Part shown: positions 24,387 to 32,461 of the stretch, one piece after another
How positions within the stretch are numbered: the first letter of the stretch is position 1
Layout: each line of letters opens with the position of its first letter
Assembly: GCF_003202235.1 (NCBI RefSeq)
Contig: NZ_MASU01000005.1
Span: forward strand, 1,302,001 to 1,366,000
Direction of reading: 5' to 3'
Length of the DNA: 64,000 bases
DNA from: Prauserella flavalba
GTDB taxonomy: Bacteria > Actinomycetota > Actinomycetes > Mycobacteriales > Pseudonocardiaceae
Made by a program: the position numbers and the translations under genes
Notes under the pieces: model-generated
Databases searched by the model: none
What the model saw: the letters and a program-made list of their open reading frames with translations, nothing else
What the model was told of the DNA's origin: nothing

Positions 24387-24429
24387 CGACGGCGGGGACC
24401 GGACGCCCCGTTGCCCGCGCTCCCGGTGG

Positions 24430-25133
24430 CTACGCGCCCCCGTGCCGAGCCCGCAGGGCGGTGACCAGATCGCCGAGCCCGTCGAACCGCGCGTCGAAGG
24501 CATCGGTGCTCGCGGGCGGGTCGCCGACGGGCCGCCGGACGTAGGCGGTGCGCATTCCCTGTGCCTGGGCGCCGCGGAGGTCCCACGCGTGCGCGGCGAC
24601 CATGAGCACCCGCTCCGGCGGGCATCCGGCGGCGTCGAGTGCGAGCCGGTAGACCTCCGGCGCCGGTTTGTAGGCGGCGACCGTCTCGGCGGACAGCGCC
24701 TGGTGCCAGCGCAGCCCGGCATGGACGTTGAGCCGCAGCAGCGCGGTGCGGCTCGCGTTGGACAGCCCCACCACCGGCAGCTGCTCCGCGAGCCGGTCGA
24801 GGCCGGCGACGGAGTCCGCCCAGGGCGGCAGGCGCTGCCCCGCGGTGGCCAGCCGGGCGACGGCCGCCGGATCGGCGACCCCCGCCCGGTCGGCGACCAG
24901 CCGCGCGGCCTCCGCGTCGAGGACGTCGGAGCCCGCGTACGCGCGCTCGCCGCGCACGATGCGGTCCTGCTCGCGTTCGACGTGCCGCCGCCACCCGGCG
25001 AGCAGGTCCCCGACCAGCGCCTCGTCCCGCCCGGGCACCGCGTCGCGATCGCCGCGCCGAGGCCGCCGGGCTCGTCGACCAGCGTGCCGAGCACGTCGAG
25101 CACGACGACCTCGATGCCACGGACCCCACTCAT
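24430..25133 (-). pseudogene. HAD type II (2-haloacid dehalogenase-like) gene with frameshift
   Basis: ATG 25133 gives IEVVVLDVLGTLVDEPGG, the HAD motif I with nucleophile Asp, but this frame fails after GLGAAIA. The rest of the protein, VPGRDEALVGDLLAGWRRHV onward, is one base out of frame from about 25055. It includes PVVGLSNASRTALL (motif II), AAYKPAPEVYRLAL (motif III Lys) and VLMVAAHAWDLRGA (motif IV). Restoring one base near 25055 gives a normal protein of about 234 residues. A sequencing error is therefore as likely as true decay for this gene alone, though several neighbours are also broken. Confidence 0.7.
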
Positions 25134-25145
25134 GCGCCCTCCCAT

Positions 25146-25210
25146 CCGTCACCGGTCGGACCGGTGACGGATCTTGCCGCAAGGCCGCGTCACCGGTCAA
25201 GATGGTGACG
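25146..25210. promoter_or_regulatory. Two operator palindromes upstream of the CGNR regulator
   Basis: CCGTCACCGGTC-g-GACCGGTGACGG (25146-25170) is a perfect 12-bp-arm inverted repeat with a one-base centre. A second, looser copy CGTCACC / GGTGACG (25188-25194, 25204-25210) ends on the GTG start of the CGNR gene. They fill the space between this gene and the divergent HAD gene, so the CGNR protein is the obvious ligand. Confidence 0.65.
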
Positions 25211-25767
25211 TGGAGTTCGCGTTCGTGAGCGGCAACCCGGCCCTCGACCTGGCCGCGACCGTGGAAGCACGCCGGGACGAGCCCGCCGACCTGCTCGGCA
25301 CGCCGTCGGACCTCGAACGCTGGGTGGCCGCGTGCGATGGGCTCCCCGACGAGGTCACCGCCGACACCGCGACGTTCGAGGCCGCGCTGGCGCTGCGCGA
25401 AGCGCTCTACCGGCTCGCCCTCGACCGCGTGCTCGGCACGCCCTTCGACCGCGACTGCCTCGCGATCGTCAACGCCGCGGCCGCGGGACCCGTGCCCGCG
25501 ATGGAGCTGAGCGACACGGGGCTGCGGCTGTCGGGCGACCTCCGCGCCGCCCTGTCCCAGGTGGCCCGGCGCGGCATCGCGGTGCTCGCCGATCCCGGTG
25601 CGCGGCTCAAGGAATGCGGGCGCGCCGGCTGCACCCGCATCTACCTCGACCGCTCGCGCGGCGCCCGGCGCACGTGGTGCGGCATGGACGAGTGCGGCAA
25701 CCGCGTCAAAGCCGCGGCGTACCGCGCACGCAGGCGGGCGGCGGCCCCTCAGTCCACTGTGGAGTAG
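25210..25767 (+). CDS. CGNR zinc-finger (ABATE domain) putative regulator
   Basis: A 185-residue protein. The N-terminal ABATE domain begins [20 protein letters not shown] and covers about 1-120. The C-terminal CGNR zinc finger has the four cysteines in [18 protein letters not shown] and [20 protein letters not shown]. Proteins of this build are presumed stress-type transcription factors. I chose GTG 25210; upstream in-frame codons would cross the operator, so the mRNA is probably leaderless or very short. The last 19 bp overlap the convergent dioxygenase gene. Two palindromes overlap the start and suggest autorepression. The dioxygenase and HAD genes are possible further targets. Confidence 0.82.
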   Translation: MEFAFVSGNPALDLAATVEARRDEPADLLGTPSDLERWVAACDGLPDEVTADTATFEAALALREALYRLALDRVLGTPFDRDCLAIVNAAAAGPVPAMELSDTGLRLSGDLRAALSQVARRGIAVLADPGARLKECGRAGCTRIYLDRSRGARRTWCGMDECGNRVKAAAYRARRRAAAPQSTVE

Positions 25768-26675
25768 TGAGAGGCGTCGCCTGCCCTCGCCGTGCTGCGC
25801 ACACCGTCGACGCTCTCGGGGATCGTGCCCGCCACCGTGATCCGGTGCAGCCTGCGCGCCTGGTCGTCGTAGTCGGCGACGCCGTAGTGCTGGGTGGCCC
25901 GGTTGTCCCAGATCGCCAGGTCACCGGGTTGCCACGGCCAGCGCACGGTGTTCTCCAGCCGCGTGACGCGTGCCTGCAGCAGGCCGAAGATCGCGCTCGA
26001 CTCCGCGGAGGACAGCCCGACGAGCTGCTTGACGAAATGGCCGAGCAGCAGCACCCGTTCCCCGGTCTCGGGATGCACCCGCACCACGGGGTGCTCGGTC
26101 TCGTACACGTCGGAGCGGAACTCGTCGCGGTACGCCTGCTCCTTCACGTCCACCCCGCCGACCCGGCGCTCGTCGACGTGCCGGGTGTAGTCGTAGAGGT
26201 TCGTGTGCACGGCCCACAGCTTCTCGGCCAGCGCCTTGAGCGACTCCGGCAGGCCGGCGTACGCCGCGGCGGTGTTGGCCCACACGGTCGTGCCGCCGTA
26301 GGCCGGGATCGTGATGGCCCGCAACAGGCTGAAGGCCGGAATGCGGTCGACGAACGTGACGTCGGAGTGCCAGCTGTTGGCGCGGCCGTACTCGGCGTCG
26401 ATGGGCAGGATGTTGTCCAGTCCCACACTGCGCACGGTGGGGTGCGGCTGGGTCAGCTCGCCGAGCAGGCGCCCGAACGCCTGCTGCCCGGCGTCGTCCA
26501 GGTGATGCTGCCCGCGGAAGAAGACCACCTTGTTCTCCAGCAGCGCCGCCCGGATCCGCGCGACGGTGTCCGCGTCGAGGTCGCCGCCGAGCCGGACCCC
26601 GTCGATGCGCGCGCCGATGCGCCCGCCGATCCTGGTCACCGAAATTCCGGTGCTTCGTGCCACGTCCACACTCAT
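25749..26675 (-). CDS. TauD/AtsK-family Fe(II)/2-oxoglutarate dioxygenase
   Basis: A 308-residue dioxygenase. Iron ligands are His103 and Asp105 in NSWHSDVTF and the distal His in [12 protein letters not shown]. The 2-oxoglutarate-binding Arg is in [35 protein letters not shown] is the usual N-terminal block. Members release sulfite from taurine or other alkylsulfonates, or cleave sulfate esters. It is divergent from an SsuABC-type importer, which fits oxidation of an imported sulfonate in the cytosol under sulfur limitation. ATG 26675 follows CAAGGAGTGAGCA. The exact substrate (taurine, alkanesulfonate or alkylsulfate) cannot be told from sequence. Confidence 0.88.
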   Translation of the reverse strand: MSVDVARSTGISVTRIGGRIGARIDGVRLGGDLDADTVARIRAALLENKVVFFRGQHHLDDAGQQAFGRLLGELTQPHPTVRSVGLDNILPIDAEYGRANSWHSDVTFVDRIPAFSLLRAITIPAYGGTTVWANTAAAYAGLPESLKALAEKLWAVHTNLYDYTRHVDERRVGGVDVKEQAYRDEFRSDVYETEHPVVRVHPETGERVLLLGHFVKQLVGLSSAESSAIFGLLQARVTRLENTVRWPWQPGDLAIWDNRATQHYGVADYDDQARRLHRITVAGTIPESVDGVRSTARAGDASHYSTVD

Positions 26676-26839
26676 TGCTCACTCCTTGATCCGTACCGGT
26701 CCGCATCAGACTGCTGCTTTCCCCGCGAATCGGGCAATATTTCTGCGGCATGAAAACAATGCTTCCCAGGACGTGAGAACGTGACACGGGAACCATTGCC
26801 GCACCGAGGATTTCCGTGCCAGCCTGACAAACGGGAGCC

Positions 26840-26860
26840 AACCTCCCCGACCGGGAGGTT
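26840..26860. promoter_or_regulatory. Palindrome in the divergent tauD/ssu promoter region
   Basis: AACCTCCC (26840-26847) and GGGAGGTT (26853-26860) form perfect 8-bp arms around CGACC. It lies midway in the 245-bp gap, 165 bp from the dioxygenase start and 60 bp from the binding-protein start. This position favours an operator for sulfur control. A terminator is less likely because it sits in the divergent promoter zone. Confidence 0.5.
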
Positions 26861-26920
26861 AATTTCCCCGGTTCTCGAAATCCGCTTTTCCACTATTCCC
26901 CGCCGCAAAGGACAATCGCT

Positions 26921-27943
26921 GTGACGACCACCAATCGACGACAATTCCTGGGGCTCACCGCGCTCGGGCTCACTGCCGCCGCGGGTGCGCTCACCGGCTG
27001 CGGCACGGCGAGCGGGGTGAACACCAGGACCATCCGCTACCAGGGCTGGGCGGGGCAGGTCATCCCTTCCGAACTGGCCGCCGATCTCGGCTACCTCGGC
27101 GACGTGAAGCTGGAATGGGTCGGCAACACCATCAGCGGACCGCAGGACATCCAGTCCGCCGCGACCGGCCAGGTCGACTACGGCGGCGCCTTCAACGGCG
27201 CGGTGATCAAGCTGGCCGCGCGGAAGGCGCCGATCACGTCGGTCATCGGCTACTACGGCGTCGACAGGGACGAGGCCAGCGGCTACTACGTGCTGGAGGA
27301 CAGCCCGCTGCGGGGCCCGAGGGACCTGCTGGGCGCCAAGGTCGGCATGAACACGCTCGGCGCGCACAGCGAGGCCATGCTCGACATCTACCTGGAGCGC
27401 AACGGGCTGACCCCCGCTGAGCGCGAGCAGGTGGAGCCCACCGTGGTGCCGCCCGTCAACACCGAGCAGGCTCTGCGGCAGGGCCAGATCGAGGTCGCGG
27501 TGCTCGGCGGGATCCTGCGGGAGAAGGCACTGGAGCGCGGCGGGATCCGCAAGCTGTTCAGCGACTACGAGCTGCTCGGCGACTTCACCGCGGGCACCTA
27601 CGTGTTCCGCAGGGACTTCCTCGAGGCCAACGCCGACACCGTGCGCACCTTCGTCTCCGGCGTCGCCAAGGCCATCGAATGGAGCAAGAGCACACCGCAC
27701 GAGGAGGTCGTCGAACGCTTCACCCGCATCGTCACCGACCGCAGGCGCAACGAGGACACCGATCCCCTGAAGTACTGGCGTTCCTACGGCGTCGCCGGCG
27801 CGGGTGGCGTGATCAAGGACGAGGAGCTGCGCCTGTGGGTCGACTGGCTGGGCCAGCGCGGCGACATCGAACCGGACGCGGTCACCGTGCGCGACGCCTA
27901 CACCAACGAGTTCAACTCCTACGCGAAGGGCACCGGGGCATGA
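26921..27943 (+). CDS. ssuA: SsuA/TauA-type sulfonate ABC transporter substrate-binding lipoprotein
   Basis: A 340-residue binding protein. The N-terminus TTTNRRQFLGLTALGLTAAA then LTGCG combines a twin-arginine-like signal with a lipobox (Cys about 27), so it is a lipoprotein anchored outside the membrane. The mature part (TIRYQGWAGQVIPSELAADL, QVDYGGAFNGAVIKLAARKA) matches the NMT1/SsuA class. GTG 26921 after AAAGGACAATCGCT. The ATPase gene overlaps its stop as ATGA. With the permease it imports aliphatic sulfonates or sulfate esters feeding the divergent dioxygenase (inference by context). Confidence 0.83.
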   Translation: MTTTNRRQFLGLTALGLTAAAGALTGCGTASGVNTRTIRYQGWAGQVIPSELAADLGYLGDVKLEWVGNTISGPQDIQSAATGQVDYGGAFNGAVIKLAARKAPITSVIGYYGVDRDEASGYYVLEDSPLRGPRDLLGAKVGMNTLGAHSEAMLDIYLERNGLTPAEREQVEPTVVPPVNTEQALRQGQIEVAVLGGILREKALERGGIRKLFSDYELLGDFTAGTYVFRRDFLEANADTVRTFVSGVAKAIEWSKSTPHEEVVERFTRIVTDRRRNEDTDPLKYWRSYGVAGAGGVIKDEELRLWVDWLGQRGDIEPDAVTVRDAYTNEFNSYAKGTGA

Positions 27944-28746
27944 CGACGAAGATCCGTTTCGAAGGGGTCGGGCGCACGTTCCCGGTCCGGGGCGGCCGGG
28001 AGCGGCTGACGGCATTGGAGAGCATCGACCTGGACATCGCCGAGGGCGAGTTCACGGTCGTGGTCGGACCGAGCGGCTGCGGCAAATCCACGCTGCTGGA
28101 CCTGCTGGCGGGACTGGGAACCCCGTCGTCGGGCCGGGTCCTGCTCGACGGCCGACCGGTGACCGGGCCCGGGGTGGACCGCGGCATCGTCTTCCAGCAG
28201 TACGCGCTGCTGCCGTGGCGCACCGCGCAGGGCAACGTCGAGTTCGGTCTCGAGGCGACCGGGGTCCCGAAGCGGGAACGTGCCGAGCGGGCGCGGGAGT
28301 ACCTCGAGCTGGTGGACCTCGCCGCGTTCGCCGACCGGCACCCGCACGAGCTCTCCGGCGGCATGAAGCAGCGCGTGGCGATCGCGCGCAGCCTCGCCTA
28401 CGACCCGGACGTGCTGCTGATGGACGAGCCGTTCGCCGCGCTCGACGCCCAGACCCGCGAGTCGCTGCAGGACGAGCTGCGGCGCATCTGGCGGCGCACC
28501 GGCAAGACGATCGTGTTCATCACCCACGGAATCGACGAGGCCGTGTACCTCGGGCAGCGAGTCGCGGTGCTGACCTCGCGCCCCGGCCGCATCAAGTCCG
28601 TTGTGGACATCCAACTCGACCGGAGCGCGGCCGAGGACATCCGCTCGGCGCCGGAGTTCGCCCGGTACCGGCACGAGATCTGGACCCTGCTGCACGACGA
28701 GGTCGTGCGCGCCCAGCAGCTGGAAAAGGAGGCGGTGCCGGCATGA
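27940..28746 (+). CDS. ssuB: SsuB/TauB-type ABC transporter ATPase
   Basis: A 268-residue importer ATPase. Walker A GPSGCGKSTLLDLLAG, Q-loop FQQYALLPWRTAQGNV, signature LSGGMKQRVAIARSLAYDP, Walker B VLLMDEPFAALDAQTRE and switch VFITHGIDEAVYLGQR are all intact. LPWRTAQGNV and DEAVYL are typical of the nitrate/sulfonate/taurine class. ATG 27940 overlaps ssuA, and its own stop overlaps the permease start (ATGA). Confidence 0.9.
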   Translation: MTTKIRFEGVGRTFPVRGGRERLTALESIDLDIAEGEFTVVVGPSGCGKSTLLDLLAGLGTPSSGRVLLDGRPVTGPGVDRGIVFQQYALLPWRTAQGNVEFGLEATGVPKRERAERAREYLELVDLAAFADRHPHELSGGMKQRVAIARSLAYDPDVLLMDEPFAALDAQTRESLQDELRRIWRRTGKTIVFITHGIDEAVYLGQRVAVLTSRPGRIKSVVDIQLDRSAAEDIRSAPEFARYRHEIWTLLHDEVVRAQQLEKEAVPA

Positions 28747-29573
28747 GCGCCCCCACGATCGCCAAGCGGGACACGAGCGGGCCGGCGGGCTCCCGGCCTC
28801 GCACCGGCGCGGCCCGCAGGGCGGGGTCGGCGTTCTCGGGCATCGCCACCAGGTCGGCCGCCGTCCTCCTGCTGCTCGCGGTGTGGGAGCTCGCGCCGAG
28901 GACGGGACTGATCGACGCCACGTTCCTCACACCGTTCTCCGAGGTCGTGCTCGCACTGGGCGAGCTGGCGGCCAACGGGCAGCTCGCCGAGCACGTCCAG
29001 GCCAGCCTGACCCGTTCGCTGTCCGGGTTCGGCATCGCGGTGCTGCTCGCCGTGCCGCTCGGGATCCTCATCGGCTGGTACCGGACCGTCTCCGACGTGC
29101 TCACGCCGCTGGTGCAGGTGTTTCTCAACACCGCGGCCCTCGCCCTGCTCCCGGTGTTCGTCCTGGTGCTCGGCATCGGTGAGACGTCGAAGATCGCGAT
29201 CGTGGTCTACGCGTGCACGTGGCCGATCCTGCTGAACACGATCACCGCGGTGCGCAACGTGGACCCGACGTTGCTGAAGCTCGCGAGGTCGCTGGACCTG
29301 CCGCCGCTCGCCCTCTTCCGCAAGGTGATACTCCCCGCGTCGATCCCGACGATCTTCACGGGCCTGCGGCTCGCGGGTGCGGCCGCGATCGTCGTGGTGA
29401 TCGCCGCGGAGATGGTGGGAGCGAAGGCCGGGCTGGGCTTCCTCATCAACGATTCCCAGTACAACTTCGCCATCCCGTCGATGTACGCGGGCATCGTGGC
29501 CATCTCGGTCATCGGCGTGGGCTTCAACCAGCTGCTGGTGGTGTTCGAGCGACGCCTGACGAGCTGGAGGTGA
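28743..29573 (+). CDS. ssuC: SsuC/TauC-type ABC transporter permease
   Basis: A 276-residue permease with six predicted helices. The EAA loop is ARSLDLPPLALFRKVILPASIPTIFTGLRL, which contacts the ATPase. The N-terminus has about 35 polar residues before the first helix (SAAVLLLLAVWELAPRTG). ATG 28743 overlaps ssuB. Completes the sulfonate-type importer. Confidence 0.9.
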   Translation: MSAPTIAKRDTSGPAGSRPRTGAARRAGSAFSGIATRSAAVLLLLAVWELAPRTGLIDATFLTPFSEVVLALGELAANGQLAEHVQASLTRSLSGFGIAVLLAVPLGILIGWYRTVSDVLTPLVQVFLNTAALALLPVFVLVLGIGETSKIAIVVYACTWPILLNTITAVRNVDPTLLKLARSLDLPPLALFRKVILPASIPTIFTGLRLAGAAAIVVVIAAEMVGAKAGLGFLINDSQYNFAIPSMYAGIVAISVIGVGFNQLLVVFERRLTSWR

Positions 29574-29616
29574 GCGCGGCCGGGCGAGATCGGCGGTGAG
29601 TGCCTATCGTACGGGC

Positions 29617-30012
29617 ATGCCGAAGATTCGCGGCCGTCGCCGCGCACGCCGGATCGCCGCACACGCCCTCGGCGCCACACTGGCGTTCGCGGGCACGGCG
29701 CACCTGACGTTCGCCCGCGAGGAGTTCCAGGCTCAGGTGCCCTCGTGGGTGCCGCTGGACGCCGACGACGTGGTCCTGCCGTCCGGGGCCGCCGAGATAG
29801 CGCTCGGCGCGGGCCTGCTCGCGCTGCCGAGGCAACGCCGCAGGCTGGGTGTGCTCACAGCGGCGTTCTTCGCCGCGGTGTTCCCCGGCAACATCGCGCA
29901 GTACCGGAACAGGGTCGACGCCTTCGGCCTGGACACCGACCGCAAACGCGCGGTGCGCCTCGCGGGCCAGCCACTCCTGGTGGCGTGGGCGCTGTGGTCG
30001 ACACGGGACTAG
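29617..30012 (+). CDS. DoxX-like small membrane protein
   Basis: A 131-residue protein with a basic N-terminus (KIRGRRRARR) and four hydrophobic helices, ending LLVAWALWSTRD. LGATLAFAGTAHLTFAREEF and FPGNIAQYRNRVDAFGLDTD are typical of the DoxX-like family of unknown function. ATG 29617 has a TATCGT hexamer about 6 bases upstream and no ribosome site, which suggests a leaderless mRNA; an upstream GTG at 29596 is the alternative. Eleven bp separate it from the HAD gene. Confidence 0.72.
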   Translation: MPKIRGRRRARRIAAHALGATLAFAGTAHLTFAREEFQAQVPSWVPLDADDVVLPSGAAEIALGAGLLALPRQRRRLGVLTAAFFAAVFPGNIAQYRNRVDAFGLDTDRKRAVRLAGQPLLVAWALWSTRD

Positions 30013-30023
30013 GGAGCCGGAGT

Positions 30024-30770
30024 ATGTCCACAGTGGATATCGAGGTCGTGCTCTTCGACACCTTCGGCACGGTCGTCGACTGGCGCACCGGCGTGGCCGC
30101 GGCGGTCGGCGAGTTCGCGGCCAGGCACGGGCTCGACCTGGACGGCGAGGAGTTCGCGGACCGGTGGCGTGCCCGCTACCAGCCGAGCATGGAGCCGGTG
30201 CGTACCGGTGAGCGGGACTTCGTGTCCCTCGACGTGCTCCACGAGGAGAACCTCCGCGCGGTGCTCGGCGAGTACGGCGTCGACCCTGGGACGATCGCGC
30301 CCCGGGAGCTGACGTGGCTCAACGAGGCGTGGCACCGGCTCCCGCCGTGGCCGGACAGCGTCCCCGGCCTGCGGCGGCTGCGCGAGCACGTGCTGATCGG
30401 GCCGCTGTCCAACGGCAACCTCGTCCTGCTGGCGCGCATGGCCAAGCACGCGGGGCTGCCGTGGGACATCGTGCTGGGCTCGGACGTCACCAGGGCCTAC
30501 AAGCCGCGGCCGGAGGCGTACCTGCGCGCCGCGGCGCTACTGGGGCTCGCACCGGGCCGGATCATGCTCGCCGCCGCGCACAACGGCGACCTGCACGCGG
30601 CCCGGTCGGCCGGCCTGCGGACCGCGTTCATCCCGAGGCCGGCCGAGTTCGGTCCCGGCCAGACCCGCGACCTGGAGCCCGAGAGCGACTGGGACCTCGT
30701 GGCCTCCGACATCGGCGAGCTCGCCACGCACTTCACCGGCCGCACCTGGACCGCCGACGGGCACCTGTGA
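30024..30770 (+). CDS. HAD type II 2-haloacid dehalogenase-like hydrolase
   Basis: A 248-residue HAD hydrolase. Motif I EVVLFDTFGTVVDW (nucleophile Asp12), motif II GPLSNGNLVLLARM, motif III TRAYKPRPEAYLRA (Lys) and motif IV MLAAAHNGDLHAARSAGLRTAF. The family cleaves 2-haloacids with inversion, but many members have other substrates. It is an intact paralogue of the frameshifted gene at 24430-25133. ATG 30024 follows AGGGAGCCGGAGT. The start codon overlaps a copy of the TCCACAGTGGA palindrome (30027-30037). Confidence 0.82.
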   Translation: MSTVDIEVVLFDTFGTVVDWRTGVAAAVGEFAARHGLDLDGEEFADRWRARYQPSMEPVRTGERDFVSLDVLHEENLRAVLGEYGVDPGTIAPRELTWLNEAWHRLPPWPDSVPGLRRLREHVLIGPLSNGNLVLLARMAKHAGLPWDIVLGSDVTRAYKPRPEAYLRAAALLGLAPGRIMLAAAHNGDLHAARSAGLRTAFIPRPAEFGPGQTRDLEPESDWDLVASDIGELATHFTGRTWTADGHL

Positions 30771-30775
30771 GCCAC

Positions 30776-30835
30776 CGCAGTGAAGGCCACCTTGCCTGCG
30801 TTCAACGCAGTGAAGGTGGCCTTGCCTGCGTTGAA
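30776..30835. repeat. Tandem 30-bp AGTGAAGG repeat
   Basis: Two adjacent 30-bp units, 30776-30805 and 30806-30835, share CGCAGTGAAGG, CCTTGCCTGCGTT and a final AA. They differ mainly in the central triplet, CCA in the first and TGG in the second, which are reverse complements of each other. They follow the HAD gene directly. Confidence 0.85.
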
Positions 30836-30890
30836 TCAACACAGCGGCGCGTCAGCGTCTCCGTCTGGGTGGTGGTGGGAGACGGGTGGG

Positions 30891-30915
30891 CGCAGTGAAG
30901 GTGGCCTTCACTGCG
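30891..30915. repeat. AGTGAAGG palindrome, probable terminator between convergent genes
   Basis: CGCAGTGAAGG (30891-30901), loop TGG, CCTTCACTGCG (30905-30915): perfect 11-bp arms. It is the full palindrome of which the two upstream 30-bp units are imperfect copies. It lies 17 bp from the aldehyde dehydrogenase stop and can end transcription from either side. Confidence 0.75.
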
Positions 30916-30931
30916 GATCGGGGCTACCGGG

Positions 30932-32371
30932 TCACTGGTGCGCGATGCTGACCGCGCGGGTGTTGAGGTAGGCCTCCATCGCCTCGGGGCCGCCCTCCGA
31001 GCCGTAGCCCGAGTCCTTGACGCCGCCGAAGGGCAGCTCGGCCGAGGGCATGGCGGGCATGTTGACCCACAGCATGCCGACCTCGACCCTGCGGGTGAGC
31101 CGGTCGGCCGTGGCCAGGGAGCGGGTGAAAGCGTACCCGGCGAGCCCGTAGGAAAGGCGGTTGGCCTCGGTGATCGCCTCGTCCAGATCCTGGAAGCCGC
31201 GGATCGCCGCCACGGGGCCGAAGGGCTCCTCGTTGAACAGCTTGGCCTCGGCCGGGACGTCGTCGAGCACGGTGGGCGCCCAGAAGTTGCCCTCGTCGCC
31301 GATGCGCTTGCCGCCCGAGAGGACCGTGGCTCCCCGCTCGACGGCGTCGGCGTACAGCGCCGACATGGCGTCGACCCGCCGGGTGTTGGCGAGCGGCCCC
31401 ATCTCGGTGCCCTCGGCGAGGCCGTCGCCGACGTTGAGGCCGGTGGCGACCTCGGCGAACGCCTTGGCGAAGTCCTGGCGAACCGACTCGTGCACGAGGA
31501 ACCGCGTCGGGGAGATGCACACCTGGCCCGCGTTGCGGAACTTCGCCCTGCTCATGGTCTTGACGGCCAGCTCGATGTCGGCGTCCTCGCAGACGATCAC
31601 CGGGGCGTGGCCGCCCAGCTCCATCGACACCCGCTTCATGTGCCGGCCCGCGAGCGCGGCGAGCTGCTTGCCGACCGCGGTCGACCCGGTGAAGGTGATC
31701 TTGCGGATCACCGGGTGGGCGATCAGGTACTCCGAGATCTCGGCCGGGTTGCCGTACACCAGCGCGAGCACCCCGGCGGGCAGGCCGGCGTCCTGGAACG
31801 CGCGCACCAGCGCGGCCGGGCTGGCCGGAGTCTCCTCGGGCGCCTTCACGATCATCGAGCAGCCCGCGGCCAGCCCGGCACCGAGCTTGCGCACGACCTG
31901 GTTGATCGGGAAGTTCCACGGCGTGAACGCCGCCACCGGGCCCACCGGGTCCTTGATCACCAGCTGCTGGATCGCGGGGTTGGCGCGGTGCGGGACGAGG
32001 CGGCCGTACACGCGCAGGCCCTCGTCGGCGAACCAGTCGATGATGTCCGCGCCCGCCAGGATCTCGCCCTTGGCCTCCACCAGCGGCTTGCCCTGCTCCT
32101 GCGTCATCAGCGCCGCGATCTCGTCGACGCGGGACCGCACCAGCTCGGCCGCCTTGCGCATGATCTTGCTCCGCTGCGCGGGCGTGTAGTCGCGCCACAC
32201 CTCGAAGCCGCGGCGCACCGAGTCGGCCGCGCGGTCGAGGTCCTGCGTGGTCGCGTGCGCGACCCGCCCGATGACCTGGCCGGTCGCCGGGTTCTGCACG
32301 TCGATCGTGCGCCCTTCCGCGGCATCCAGCCACTGGTCGTCGATGAAGAGCTGGGTGTCCGGATAGGTCAT
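30932..32371 (-). CDS. NAD(P)-dependent semialdehyde dehydrogenase (succinate or alpha-ketoglutarate semialdehyde)
   Basis: A 479-residue aldehyde dehydrogenase. [20 protein letters not shown] and [10 protein letters not shown] bind the cofactor, [13 protein letters not shown] is the Rossmann glycine motif, MELGGHAP contains the general-base Glu, and [14 protein letters not shown] contains the catalytic Cys. The overall type is GabD-like succinate-semialdehyde or alpha-ketoglutarate-semialdehyde dehydrogenase. As the last gene of a sugar-acid operon, alpha-ketoglutarate semialdehyde from a non-phosphorylative route is attractive, but succinate semialdehyde cannot be excluded. ATG 32371 follows GAGGGAGGCTTCTCG. 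It has its own 90-bp leader, with a GTGAT-gg-ATCAC palindrome at 32439-32450. Confidence 0.85.
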   Translation of the reverse strand: MTYPDTQLFIDDQWLDAAEGRTIDVQNPATGQVIGRVAHATTQDLDRAADSVRRGFEVWRDYTPAQRSKIMRKAAELVRSRVDEIAALMTQEQGKPLVEAKGEILAGADIIDWFADEGLRVYGRLVPHRANPAIQQLVIKDPVGPVAAFTPWNFPINQVVRKLGAGLAAGCSMIVKAPEETPASPAALVRAFQDAGLPAGVLALVYGNPAEISEYLIAHPVIRKITFTGSTAVGKQLAALAGRHMKRVSMELGGHAPVIVCEDADIELAVKTMSRAKFRNAGQVCISPTRFLVHESVRQDFAKAFAEVATGLNVGDGLAEGTEMGPLANTRRVDAMSALYADAVERGATVLSGGKRIGDEGNFWAPTVLDDVPAEAKLFNEEPFGPVAAIRGFQDLDEAITEANRLSYGLAGYAFTRSLATADRLTRRVEVGMLWVNMPAMPSAELPFGGVKDSGYGSEGGPEAMEAYLNTRAVSIAHQ

Positions 32372-32461
32372 CGAGAAGCCTCCCTCGTGAATGTGCGCTC
32401 CCCCGACCGTATCTTGCGGCCCCGGTCACGCACGTCATGTGATGGATCACGCTCGGCCCGG

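Noticed and set aside
24387-24429. Hairpin CGGGG/CCCCG between the convergent hypothetical and HAD genes
   Set aside because: Only a 5-bp stem with a long loop, common by chance in this GC-rich DNA.
32439-32450. GTGAT-gg-ATCAC as a CRP site before the semialdehyde dehydrogenase gene
   Set aside because: The spacing (2 bp) is wrong for CRP (6 bp between TGTGA and TCACA). Kept only as an unassigned palindrome in the dehydrogenase entry.
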